Origin: Cycas panzhihuaensis
Taxonomy: Eukaryota; Cycadophyta
Direction: 5' to 3'
Assembly: GCA_023213395.1 (NCBI GenBank)
Contig: CM041465.1
Coordinates: 127,231,741 to 127,295,740 of the forward strand
DNA: 64,000 nt
Under the pieces are notes generated by a model. It had not been told where the DNA came from. It did not search any database and was given only the letters and a program-made list of their open reading frames with translations. Positions within the stretch are counted from its first letter, which is position 1, and each line of letters begins with the position of its first letter. This document shows, piece by piece, positions 24,201-34,999 of this stretch. The position numbers were made by a program, and so were the translations under genes.

Positions 24201-24959
24201 ATGAGATCATTTCACCCCTATGTTAATGACTTTGCCAGGGGCAAGGACTATGTCCTGGGTTGCCCCCATGCACATGGCATTCCCCTCCTCAAAGTGGAGG
24301 GGGGCTCGGTCAATAGGAAGCAATGAAACAGGGGATGGAGTTGGGTCAATGAGAGAAGACCTATTATCTAAGACCTTCTGATAACCAAGCTTATGGTGAT
24401 TAGAAGGAAGGTTAGGCTCAGAGGCCGCTAAGTGCTCAAGCAGGGCTTCATTATTATCAAAGTAGTCTAGCCTATGGATGAACACACTTTGAGAAGACGA
24501 AGGGTGAGGGGGAGTAGAGACAACGGGGTTGTGGTGGTTGTCACGCCGCTTGGCGTTCTTGATAGACTCCTTGAAAGAGCCAAAAAGTGGTCCCTCATAA
24601 GGGATAAGAGGAGGCTCCCCAACTTCATTACCTATGTATGGCAATGAAGGGGAAGACTCAAGGAGCACCTGATCAATAAGGGCAATGACATGAGATACAA
24701 GTGAAGAACTAGTTCCTCTAATTGTAGGGGTTCTAGAGTGGGATCTAGAACAAAGGAGGTGCCCCCTACTCATGCCCAGAAGGGAGACGGAATGAGGGAG
24801 GTCCTCATCCTCGCCATCAGACTCATCATCACTAAGGATGACGAGGTACCCATAACTTCTGACACCAATAAGAGTGAACCGTGTGAGGTTGGAAGAAGAG
24901 GATGAAGGGTCTTCTTCTAAAATAGATGAGTCAGGGATGTTAATAGAATAAGCAGAGGC
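24201..24959 (-). pseudogene. E1 linker between protease and RT
   Basis: A long open stretch, 24207-24773, encodes a Ser/Pro-rich hinge and then LDYFDNNEALLEHLAASEP and FEEGNAMCMGATQDIVLAPG. The same text recurs in E2 (38973-39700) as DYFEDDKALLKRLVGFAP. It is a conserved but unnamed segment before the RT. I cannot assign a function. Confidence 0.7.
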
Positions 24960-25640
24960 ATGAATAAAAACACCTTTGTCACTTTTCGTTTGGCCATGAG
25001 ATGCTTGACGGGATTGACATGGTTATATAATAGGAGGAAGCTCCCGAGAGGCGATTCTCATTTTCCCTTCATAGATGAATTTAAGTTTCCCCTAATGGGA
25101 CGAGCACACAGCTCCTATCTAATCGAGCCACAAGCATCCCAACAATAGATTATAGTTGATGTCAATGCTGAGGACTACAATATCAGTGAGGATAGTCTTG
25201 TCCTCAAGAGTAAGCAGGATAGACACCAATCCCAAGGGTGTCTTTTTGCTACCATCATAGCCTTGGCACTGCCGTGGAACTGGTTCTAAAGCTGATATGC
25301 CAAGCTCTTGCATAACATGCAAGGGCATGGCATTAATAGAAGAACCATTGTCAATAATGGTTCTTCATAAAGTGCAATCTAGAGTATCAATGGTAATAGT
25401 GAAAGGAAAGTTCCATTGGTACTCCCTTTCGCTAATAGGAGGAAAATCCTTAGGATCAAAAGAAATGACAGGTTCATAACTCAAAGTGATACCCAAAGCG
25501 TGAATGAATGCATCGCATAATCCTAAGGCCTCTAAGAGTAATGTGTGTTGTTCAGGGAAGCTCCTTAAGATGTCCATTATGGACATTCTGGCAGCCACGG
25601 TATGGAGCTCATCAATGATCGAGAAAGGCTTCCCCTTCAC
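24960..25640 (-). pseudogene. E1 aspartic protease
   Basis: The N-terminal part opens MKGKPFSIIDELHTVAARMS. The active-site block is IIDNGSSINAMPLHVMQELG (about 25300-25358; D-N-G in place of D-S/T-G). The C-terminal block is INYNLLLGCLWLD (25119-25160), the YNLLLGRPWLH-like motif of Tat protease. It would cut the polyprotein. Confidence 0.82.
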
Positions 25641-28123
25641 AATGGGTTGGGGAAGGGCCCTTCAAAAGTCGTAATGACCAGGATGTATAGGAATGGTCTT
25701 AGGGAGTGTGGAGGCTTCTGAAAGAGAAGTTTCTAGCAGAGGATTAGGATGAGATGTGGATGAAGAGGCATCATTTGCCTCTTTGATCGCTTGAGACCAG
25801 GTTAAGGCATATAATGGGGTGGTCTCAAGCAACTGAATAACCTTCTTTCACTTATTTTGGGATCGTGAAGGTGAAAGGGTAAGTCAGTTAGGAGAACCCA
25901 AAGAAGAGGATGAGTTCCTTGCACCCTTCCCTTTGGATTGAGAAGAGCAGGGATTAGGAGACCTCCCTCAGCTCTAATTATTCTTTTGTTGGGGGTTGCG
26001 ATCACGTTCCCCATGTTTGGGGAAGGGATCTCTATGAACAAACTTATCTAGGTTAAGTCTAGATGCCCTTTTTGGGGAAGATTCACGCTGTAGGGTAGCT
26101 TTAGGATGCTATATCCAATACTACAAATCATCATGGAAGCACTCCCTATGGATGGAGTACCACTTCTTCTCAAGGGAGGAGTCAGGTATTCTCGCTTGAT
26201 AGGACTGGGTGTTTTCACCCTTAGAGAGAGCAGCCTGTGAAGCCTGGTGAACTGCCTTGTTAGAAGTAGGAGATGAAGGAGTTTAAAGCTTAAGTTCCTT
26301 CATCGTACGTTTAAACGAATGTATGGATAAAGTAAGAGGGTCTAAAGTCTTCTCGTTAGAATGGGAAGAAGACCTAGTGGGTTATTTAGTTTTGGTTTCT
26401 TTTGATGGTGGTGGTGCCTCACATTGTTGTGAGGACTTTAGAGGCTTCTTGAGTCCAGCCTGGATCTCAATGGCCTCGAGTGCCAAGCACTTCACTATAA
26501 TAGAGTCACATGTAGTCGCCCCCATCTTGAGGACTTCTACATGGACTTCTAGACAAAGGGCATTGACAAAAAGGTCCCTCTTCAACTCCTCAGGCAAAGT
26601 AGCCTTAGTAAAGTGAAGAAGGTTATGGAAGCGCCATACAAAGTCATGATTCATTTCATTGTGACCTTATTTAAGCAATAAGAGGGACTTCATTCCACTC
26701 TCAAATGGGCAAGCCACATCAAAGTAGTTGACGAACTCATCTATAAGTTACTAGAATGAGAAGATAGAATACGTGGGTAGGTGATAAAACCATTTAAGGG
26801 CATCGCCTTAAAGAGACCGCGGGAATAGTTTCATGAGGATGTGGTTGTAAGCCCAATAATCAATACATGCCATAGAGAAGCTACAAACATGCTCCATCGG
26901 GTCTTGCAACAAAGTCCCATTGAATTTGGGGACTTCAAAGAGGTGAGGCAGTAAGTTAGTCCTTAGCGCCTCAACGGATAATGGGGTTGACCGATAGTTC
27001 ATAAAGGGTTATACCCTTGACTAGACTAGAGGGTTAATAGATGTCAAAAATTATGGGAGGCAGGTTTGGCCAAACCCTCCTTGGAGGGTTTAGTTTGAAA
27101 GGGGATGTTGTCCTCTTACATCTTAGTGAGGAGGCATGAATCCCACATTTGAGGAAACCTACATGGGAGCAGATAAGTATGACGTATCTATCCCTCCTAG
27201 AGATGGCACTCCTTGCTAAAAAGGAGCTTGAGGGAAAGTGCCTTGGGAAAGAGTTAGCCCTCCTTGTAAAGGATGACGTAAGGTGCCATACAAGATGGCA
27301 AAAATGAGGGATGAGGGACTGGATTCTTCCCATATAGGCTGCTCGTAGGTGGTGTGACCCCATAAGGATGTAAAGGGTCCACCCCATAAGCACGTAAGGA
27401 ATTCCCTTTACCATGCCCCCATGGTTGAGTAGTGCAACCAAGAGGTAGGGAAAGAGAAGGGTCATTAAGTTGGTGTTGGAATTGTGTGGGGACAAACCCC
27501 ACGTGACTAAAAATAGGGGGACATATAGGTCCCCTAGATCTAGTAGGTGGATAAACAACAGTAGGAGGAGGACCAGTGGTTTGACTAGTCGGGGGCATGC
27601 TCAACCCACGTTGGGAAGACAGCTTGCCCTAAGTGGTCCCTAAGGAACATACACCATGGGGAGAAGAAGAAGATATAAAAGGTAGGCTTGTCATAGGTAA
27701 AGTAGTTGAACAAGATGAGTGAGGTGAAGGGGATATAGAAAAAGGTGGCACAATGCTTCGTAAGACCTCCTCAAACCACTTTGGGGGCAATTAGAGGCGT
27801 GCAACTTGGAAGCATTGGCTCAAAGCTTCCACTACATCAATAGGAGGGGTATCTACTTGATCGTATCAAGTGGAAGGAGCCTCATATGAAGTGGATCCCA
27901 TGAGATGCTCCTCATAAGGATTGTCATGAGAATGGCAAAACTCCAAAGGAGATGTAGGCTCTACTACATGAGTAGAGAAATGATGAGATTGGGGTTACAG
28001 TTGGTCACCCAGATAATAAATGGGGTCTTCACTTCCTTAGGCAGACCCTTGGAAGGAAGTAGATGGCTCTAAGGAATCAGACACGTAGGCGTGGTATGCC
28101 CAATCTAAAAGAGATCCCTCCAT
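25641..28123 (-). pseudogene. E1 gag
   Basis: Starts at ATG 28123 (MEGSLLDWAYHAYVSD), matching E2 at 42839. A long Pro/Ser-rich N-terminal half follows, for example TSPLEFCHSHDNPYEE and DTPPIDVVEALSQCF. The capsid-like domain reads VEALRTNLLPHLFEVPKFNG (26930-26985), MACIDYWAYNHILMKLF (26815-26870) and MNHDFVWRFHNLLHFTKATL (26595-26654). The C-terminus has a reduced zinc-knuckle block KKWYSIHREC (about 26145-26175) and a Ser/Arg-rich tail. Several stops. Confidence 0.82.
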
Positions 28124-28360
28124 GATCAAATCAGGATCCGATGTAGGAAGGGAATGATATGAAGGCTCTTCTGACAAAGGGGGTAGGCCTCGTAAGCGAT
28201 GTGAGAATCGTCGCATGCAAGTCCTACCTATGCATTGGAAGAAGAGGGAAACAAGGTAATACACATGTTGGAGGCTACCCAACAAATTCAAAAGGGAAAG
28301 CTACTAAGAGGTAGTAGCACCAACACGAAAGGGAGAAGAACTAATTCCCTTACTGGTGGG

Positions 28361-28378
28361 TCCCCAGTATGGTCACTA
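28361..28378 (-). promoter_or_regulatory. E1 primer-binding site
   Basis: Minus strand TAGTGACCATACTGGGGA, one base after the LTR end. E2 has TGGCGACCATACTGGGGA at the equivalent place. The tRNA was not identified; the TGGCGACC start resembles Tat/Ogre-type sites rather than initiator Met. Confidence 0.75.
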
Positions 28379-28379
28379 A

Positions 28380-28985
28380 TGAAATCGCATATATAGGATG
28401 GTAACTACACTTGGTGAAGATTGGGGCAATCAACGACAAGTTCTACAATAAAAGATACAATCTTACAAGTGGAGGAAACACCCACATAGGGAGTCCATGC
28501 ATTAGAATGCAAGTTTGGGACCCACGAATGGCGCACAACTTCCTCAAGGTAACTTAGGCTTTTGGCTTGAAGGGTAAGATATATGTAAGGTATCTCAAAT
28601 AACCCCAAAGGATGGAATCCCCCCACCCTTGGATGGCTGGAAGGGGAAGGGAGGGTCAATGAAGAAAATAACTTCAATGAGAAAGTAATATGGTATGGGT
28701 GGAATAAAAAGAACTCCTTAGGTTAACTCACCTAAGGTAGGTTTATGAGGGAAAGAGGCGATGGCAAAAAGCCCCTTGTCACTATGTGAGTGAAGGGATC
28801 TAAATCCCAACAAGGGCAACATGGTAGAGTGTGTGAAGAGGATGTGAAAAGTATGTATGAAAGGATAATAAAAGTGTTCTCATTTACCTTCACAAAAAAA
28901 GAACATAAAACACACTCTCACTCTTTTTTGCTTTTAAACGAGAAAGGATGAAAAAAATATTCCAAACAAGCTCAAGCATGCATTT
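28380..28985 (-). repeat. E1 5' LTR, piece next to the PBS (606 bp)
   Basis: Matches 13714-14310. It stops abruptly in the middle of LTR sequence at the E2 boundary; the LTR resumes at 45818. Confidence 0.88.
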
Positions 28986-31685
28986 TGGACACGCGTCTAT
29001 GGAATATCTACCTAACTAAGTAGGAATGGTAAGAGAAGTCGATAATATGATGGAGAAAAAGCCTACGAGTAGGGCAAGTACCATGCAGGGTGCCCCATGC
29101 ACCAGAGCGTGAGTTTGGGACCTACAAATGGAATATAGCTACCAAAGAGTGATCCCCTCACTTCGAACAGAAGGTGAGGAGGTGTAGGATTAGCCTGGGT
29201 TGACCTAAGGGAAAGGATCCTCCCATCCTTGGATGGCTGAAAGGGGAAGGAGAGAACCCTTCGAAGGTTTCCCTAGAGCAACAGGAAACAAGGAAGGATA
29301 GGCAAGTAGGTAGCCTATGGACGGGGTCACCTCGGTTATCCAGCTAAATAGGGAACCAAGAGAATGTAAGAGGGATAACCCAAGGAAATGGGTCAAGTTA
29401 TGCCTAAGAAAACTAACCAAATAAACAAATAATAAGGAGAGAAGGAAGTTAACATAGTAGGAGAAGGGAAAAGGTGTGAAGGAAGGTTTCCTAAAACCTT
29501 TTCCTATGGCAAAAGGAGATGCAAGCGATAAAGTAAATAAAGTATGAACCAAAGCAAGGTTGATTTCTTCTCTATTTCCAATGAGTTAATTACTACTATG
29601 TAAAGGAAACTCAAAAGGAAAAGGTGACAGAATGGAGTGAGAGCATGTACCAAAAACAGAAGCGTGTCGCAATGGTGGCACTCCCAAGAGGCACTCAGAG
29701 CTACTCCACAGGGCGCGATGGTCGTGAAGAGTGGCAACGGATCGGAACGAGGGGCTCCCTTACCTTCCCCAAAAAAATACTAAAGTACCAAACAAAGGAA
29801 AGAAAGGGACCAAATACTAGCAATAAATGAAGTACGAAAATACAACATGAATAGGAGTGCTTACTGGCAAAGGAAGAAAGGAAGAAAGATCCTTTGCACT
29901 TTCTGAATACCTGGAAGTAAATGACAACCTCCCCCTTTCTGGAGAAAGGATGCTAACATACAATGGAAAGATCCTAACAATACATGTATATGCAAAGCAA
30001 ATATAGACTTAAATGTGTGTATGTTAGTATCAACACAATGATGATAATATGTAAAGGAGGATAACTAAAGTAAATGGAGGCACCCAGAAGCCCTGAGTGG
30101 CCTACCTCCTACAAGAACAACCCCAACCTCCCCCAAAAGCCACGAGGCAGCGCGGGTAAGGCTATGAAAGATGACTAGAAATAGTAACAAGAGAGTTGAA
30201 AAGAGCCAAAGAGGACCTACAACAAGCCGAGATGCTATGAAGAGCAAACCAGGTTGCCAGGAAAGGAGTAGTCAGGACTTATATGAATCACCTGAATCGA
30301 AGTACAAGCCCTCAAACTAGTGCTGCAACATATGACAGCGCTGATTTGAGCGACTAAGGAAGGCCCAACATACCTTTGTTTGAGTGCCAAGGACAGCACA
30401 GAGTAAGAGGGAAGGTTTGGGAGGCTAAGAGCCACTTGAGGAGCATGGAAGGTGGTACGGAATCCACCCAGCTTTCTCCCAAACCCTATGCAATCCCTCT
30501 TTGCTGCTACCTTGAGCAACAAATGCAGACAAAGAGGCACAAATGATAGGAGTAAAACAGTCCAATACAAAGGGAAAAATAACCTTCAAAAACCCAAGCA
30601 AGAGGATAAGCAAAATAGGGCATCAATTGAATAAGAAAATAGCTCAAATCAATAAATACCTGAGAAGAGGAGGGGAGGCCCTTGCCTCAGTCAAGGGCTG
30701 CTAAAGAGAGGCTGAGAAATCAGCCCAGAAACTGTGAAATAGTAGGTTTGGAGCCCTGTTAATGGAGTTAGAGGAAAACACCTGCACTTAGAACACTTGA
30801 TGGTTGCCTGAGCAAGAATCCACTGAGATCTCTCCAAAGGGGCCCTCTCCAAGGCGTGTGAATGGCTGGAAAGATGTCCTAGCTGTACCAAAGGAGAGTT
30901 GGGCACTGGAGGAGAGGTATAGGTCCTGTAACAGTAGTAGAGCAGTAGAGAATAGTAGAGCACAAGGTAGTTTCCTTGAGGAGCAATCTAAAAAATGAAC
31001 AAAAGATCCTAAAAATAAGCTAATGATGACTTAAATACCCAGCCCAAACCCTAAAGCGAGCGATTAGGGCACAGCTGGAGGTGAGTTGAGTCACGAGACA
31101 TGGCAGTTTCACAATAAATGCGAAATTGCCATGGCAGTTTTTTAAAAAACAAATATGGACAGTCATCCCACCGTAAAATCTGCGATACCGCGGAATTTAC
31201 GGTGGTACCATGAAATTTATGGTAGTATTCACTCAGAGGCAAAAACTGGCCTGGCCAGCCAGTCTAGGCTATGGGCCAATGACAAAAAAGACCAATAAAG
31301 GGCTAAGACACCTACCCGAGGGCAAACAAGCCAACAAACGTGTCTAGAAGAGTAAAAATAGGATTCAAACGATGTGGCAAGTCAACCAAACAATGACGAG
31401 TCATCATACGAGCAGAGGTGGCACATGCCAAGCAGATCTTAGAGCGAGTAGGGTAGAATGCGGGAAGTGGAATGGCCACCGGGGTGCCACACTTGCTAAG
31501 AGTGTGCCCCTGCTATAATCGTCATAGGCTAAGTAAGTGTAGATGAAGATAAAATCATCTATAAGGTTACAACATGCAAACATGTAAGCAAACACTCATC
31601 AAAAGAAAGCAATGATAAGGTGAGAAGCATACCTGTACTTACCTAAGTTGGCAATCCCGTATCCATTCCCGGAAGTTGGGAAACA
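28986..31685 (-). repeat. E2 3' LTR (2700 bp)
   Basis: Pairs with 43103-45817 along its length. Minus-strand start TGTTTCCC at 31685, end CA at 28986. It contains the 38-bp hairpin at 31168-31205. No convincing frame. Confidence 0.9.
31168..31205. repeat. 38-bp hairpin in E2 3' LTR
   Basis: Outer arms CCACCGTAAA and TTTACGGTGG are perfect complements. The inner arms meet at a GCGATACCGCGG core and differ by transitions. The end nearer the LTR start is 480 bp from it. The 5' LTR copy is at 45307-45338. Confidence 0.8.
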
Positions 31686-31697
31686 TTACCCCCTTGG
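31686..31697 (-). promoter_or_regulatory. E2 polypurine tract
   Basis: The minus strand reads AAGGGGGTAA directly before the LTR TG. This is the expected plus-strand DNA primer. E4 has the same tract at 49419-49429. Confidence 0.8.
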
Positions 31698-32084
31698 CAG
31701 CAGAGCTTCATTGCCCGGAAGCGTGGTGCGATGGTGAATGCTGGCAACACTACTGTCAGTAGCACATATGTATATAGATATATAAATCAAGATCATAACA
31801 GTAGGCAAGGGTGCTAGTGAGTGTCATGGCGAAACGCGTGGATATGAAAGTAGCGATGGAGACAACATAGGTGCTGCCTATGAGCCACCTAGAGACCCAC
31901 TGGAAAAATGAGAAAGGTGAGGGGGCTACCCCCACTACAAAAGATGTAGAAAGTCATGTATAATCAAGTAGAAGAGTAAGCATAATGGGTAGGCACCATA
32001 GTTTAGCCTCATTACCAGCCAGATTTCAGAGGTATAAACGGGTCATAAAGCAAAGTGTAAGATGACCTGGGGCTTGGGCGATAG
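31698..32084. other. E2 3' untranslated region
   Basis: Non-coding, equivalent to 16700-17119 of E1. It holds one CATAGTTTAGCCTCATTA unit near 31998. Confidence 0.5.
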
Positions 32085-32500
32085 GGCTGTGCAAGCCTCG
32101 TGGACTGGCCAAGAAGGAGGGAAGGCGACGCTAAGGATGAGGTGAATGAGACTATCCGCCCGCCGCTGAGGGCCCGAGGGATATGCTAGATATCGGCTGT
32201 AAGTGGCTGCCAGGAGAGATCCGCACAGAAGCAAGAGTCCTTAAGTGAGGGCATCGCACCTGGTAAACTTGGGTGAGATGAGACACCACAACTTGAGAGT
32301 CACAAAGAAAAACAATGGATCCATGATGAAAATGGAGGGCATCGGTAAGGGCTTCAATCACAGCTATATATTCAGCTTCGTTGCTAGTAGCCTCTGGGAA
32401 GAAGATCCAAGAGCACAGGAGATCATGTCCAAGGGTCAGAGAATCCATGCAAGTAGAAGGTCCAGGTTACGCCTTCCACCATTTGTAAAAATATAGATGG
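32085..32500 (-). pseudogene. E2 archaeal-like RNase H (aRNH), downstream of the antisense gene
   Basis: Motifs in order: IYIFTNGGRRN (first Asp of TDG is Asn), EATSNEAEYIAVIEALTDAL with the Glu, HHGSIVFLCDSQVVVSHL with the Asp, then, after a frame change, the region equivalent to HIPR...ADSL, here RRADSLIHLIL. This is the Tat second RNase H. It sits next to the 3' LTR, beyond the antisense gene, so it is not continuous with the pol frame that ends at 36258. It might be made as a separate protein or from a spliced RNA; neither can be shown here. Confidence 0.85.
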
Positions 32501-33018
32501 ACATGGGTGACACAAAGTCCTAGCAGTCAATAATGAAAGCGATACTCAGAAGGCAAGCAAAAAGTGGTCGTGAAGGGTAGGAGGACCTAGCAATGAGGTT
32601 ACCCAGGGTGAGAGCAAGCAATCTGATCACCATCAGAGAGCGGTCGGAGGAAAATAGCATCTTGGAGCGCCAAAAGGTCACTTCGAAAAGTGAAACATAC
32701 CCCCGGGCGAGGGAGCATCCCCTTTGGGGGCCCTAGGAGTGAAAAAGAACTGCAGAAATGAGTCTAGGGTGACGAAACGAGCCAAACACGTATAAACTCA
32801 GGTATGCATAGGAGTGGCATGTAAAATAAGATGAACAGGGCTAAAGAAAAGTGTAGAAATGAGGCACCATAAATGCACCGATGAGGAAATGCAAAAAGGG
32901 TGTCAAGGAAGCACGACGGGCAACAGGGCCAGAAGACAAAGACGATTGGGGAAATGGGACGGTCTCAATGGCTATCGCGGAGACAAAAACGAAAGATGTG
33001 CCCGTTGGGGCCCCCGCC
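32501..33018. other. E2 spacer between aRNH and antisense promoter
   Basis: No supported frame on the plus strand. The spacer separates two divergently oriented genes and so could hold a two-way promoter. Only the plus-strand TATA box is clear. Confidence 0.4.
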
Positions 33019-33025
33019 TATATAA
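33019..33025 (+). promoter_or_regulatory. TATA box of the E2 antisense gene
   Basis: TATATAA in the context CCCCGCCTATATAAGG, followed about 25 bp later by TTGATTCATTTTCA, shared with E1 and E4. It lies 167 bp before the ATG of exon 1. Confidence 0.78.
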
Positions 33026-33467
33026 GGAAATCGAACAGAAAATTGATTCATTTTCACCAGCACTAGTGAGAAACCAGAGCCATTCCCTTACGCAGTAGAG
33101 CGCCGCCCAACTTTGGAGGCACGCAGGGAGAGATCGAACCGTTAGATCGAAGAGCAAAGAGAGCCAGCGGGATCGTCAGGATGGGATGGCAATAGCGAGA
33201 CTGGATCCAATGAGTGGATATCACTAAACCCAACCGATTTTAGAGCTTTAATTTCATTGGTTTTTTGTAGTTTTTGTATGACTTTAGTGCCCCTTATGGG
33301 TAATTAGAGGCCTCTCGGAGTCTGAATTGGACCCAGAAAGAGGTGGGGACCTAGGCATTAGGGAGCCCTAGTCCCAATGGGCCCCACGGGGTCCACCAAA
33401 AGAATTTTTTTATTTTTGGGGCGAAAATCCCCCCCTTTTGGGGAATCGTCATTCGTACCACGGCAAA

Positions 33468-33485
33468 GATCGCGGTGCCGCGATC
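33468..33485. repeat. 18-bp palindrome in intron 1 of E2 antisense gene
   Basis: GATCGCGGTGCCGCGATC: both arms pair except at the centre (GGTGCC in place of GGTACC). The same core recurs in the LTR hairpins. Confidence 0.75.
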
Positions 33486-33518
33486 ATTGCTGCGGGGCCC
33501 GATCACCACAGGACCCAT

Positions 33519-33548
33519 GCTAAACTTAGCGGTGCCGCTAAGTTTGGC
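33519..33548. repeat. 30-bp palindrome in intron 1 of E2 antisense gene
   Basis: The arms are GCTAAACTTAGCGG and CCGCTAAGTTTGGC, around GGTGCC. It is the counterpart of 18558-18587 in E1. Confidence 0.78.
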
Positions 33549-34888
33549 GCAGTACAAAGGCAGAAAAGGAGAAAAAAGATAGGAGGGGCCATAAGGCCCC
33601 AAATCTCAGGTAGGGAGAGTTGACAGAGAATCATGAGTGTTGATAACTGATATGAGGCTAACTTTGATTATTCTTGATGTGGACAGGCTATCATCGTGGT
33701 GGATAACCATGAGAATATAGGTATGGCTATGTTGAGCTATATGGAGATGGCATCCCAAGAGGACAAGAAGACCCTGTGGAGGTGCAGTCTATACAAGGCC
33801 TTAAAGACACCTCAATACGTATCAGATTAGGGGTTATTGGTCGATATCGTATCCTATTGGGATAGGAGGAGACATGTATTCCACCTACCTCATGTAGGTG
33901 ATGTGGTAGTCATGCTGAGAGACATCCAGCGGATATTAGGGGTACCCCAGAATCAGGAGGCTTTGAGATCGGGGACGCCGCCAAGACCGAGGTAGCACAT
34001 AGAGAGGCAGCCATGTTCTTCACAGGGGCTGACAGGTGGGAGCGGAGGGGGGCTCCCCTCCAAACTATGCTGATGTCAGGGATTCCTCAGGTGAGGAAAT
34101 TGATCATATTATGTATTCTATTCCAGATTTCTTGGAAATAGAACTATAGGGAGATACCGGGTGGCTGGTTGGATGTAGTATGCCACTACGAAGCTGGCGA
34201 GAGGATAGACTAGGCCACCCTGATAGCGGCGAACCTTGCCGCATAGCTAGACACTATCAGGACAACCGGTAGATGAGGACTATCATATAACACACTGCTA
34301 TAGTGCTGGTTCTTTGATCATTTTGCAGCAATGGCACCAGCGGGGGGACCACACCCCATAGTAGAGCGAGCCCCGATGGTCTATAGGTGGTAGACTCACT
34401 GAGAGGGACAGAGGACCAGGCCCATGTCCGATGATCAGTGGAGGCAACATCGCTAGACCTCCTCACCCTACCAGACTACATAGCAGAGCCATACAAGATG
34501 GTGAGGTGGGACAGTGATGACGAGGCAGGCGGAGCAGGAGCGCCTATAGATGATGATGATGATGGTGATGATGGAGGAGATGGGGCTGGCCTATCATGAC
34601 TTACAGGGGAGGTAGGTCCTTCAGGGACAGTAGGAGGAGCAGAGGGTCCATCCGGGGCTACCAAAGGGGAGGCAGGCCCATCAGGAGCACGAGATGAGAG
34701 CAGGGGGCCCATGACCAGGGCCCACAGGCTACGAATCATGAGGGGATCTGGATGGATAAGAGTTGAGCCGGTCCCTATGAGGAAGGAGGCCTAGGCAGAG
34801 GAGGTGCCCGAAGATGAGGCACCCGCAGTTGGTGGAGAGCCAGGAGGGGAGGATGTTGCACGACTAGAGGAACCGGTCGCTATAGCAG

Positions 34889-34999
34889 GTGAGACCTAAC
34901 CTTTTCCTAAGTCATTTGGCATCCAGATGGATATTTGCTTTGATTTGATCATGGTATGTGGTGGGATACATACTGACATATGGCGTGTTGTATTGGCAG
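34889..34999 (+). other. Intron 2 of E2 antisense gene
   Basis: It is bounded by CAG/GTGAGA and TTGGCAG/GT and is T-rich towards the acceptor. Equivalent introns lie at 19973-20106 (E1) and 58375-58482 (E4, 108 bp). In E2 and E4 the downstream exon resumes in the same phase. Confidence 0.72.

Noticed and set aside
29204-30613. Frames repeated at 43346-44748 with hydrophobic text
   Set aside because: They are the two E2 LTR copies. Conservation is explained by LTR identity, and membrane-like composition follows from A/G-rich DNA read on the other strand.
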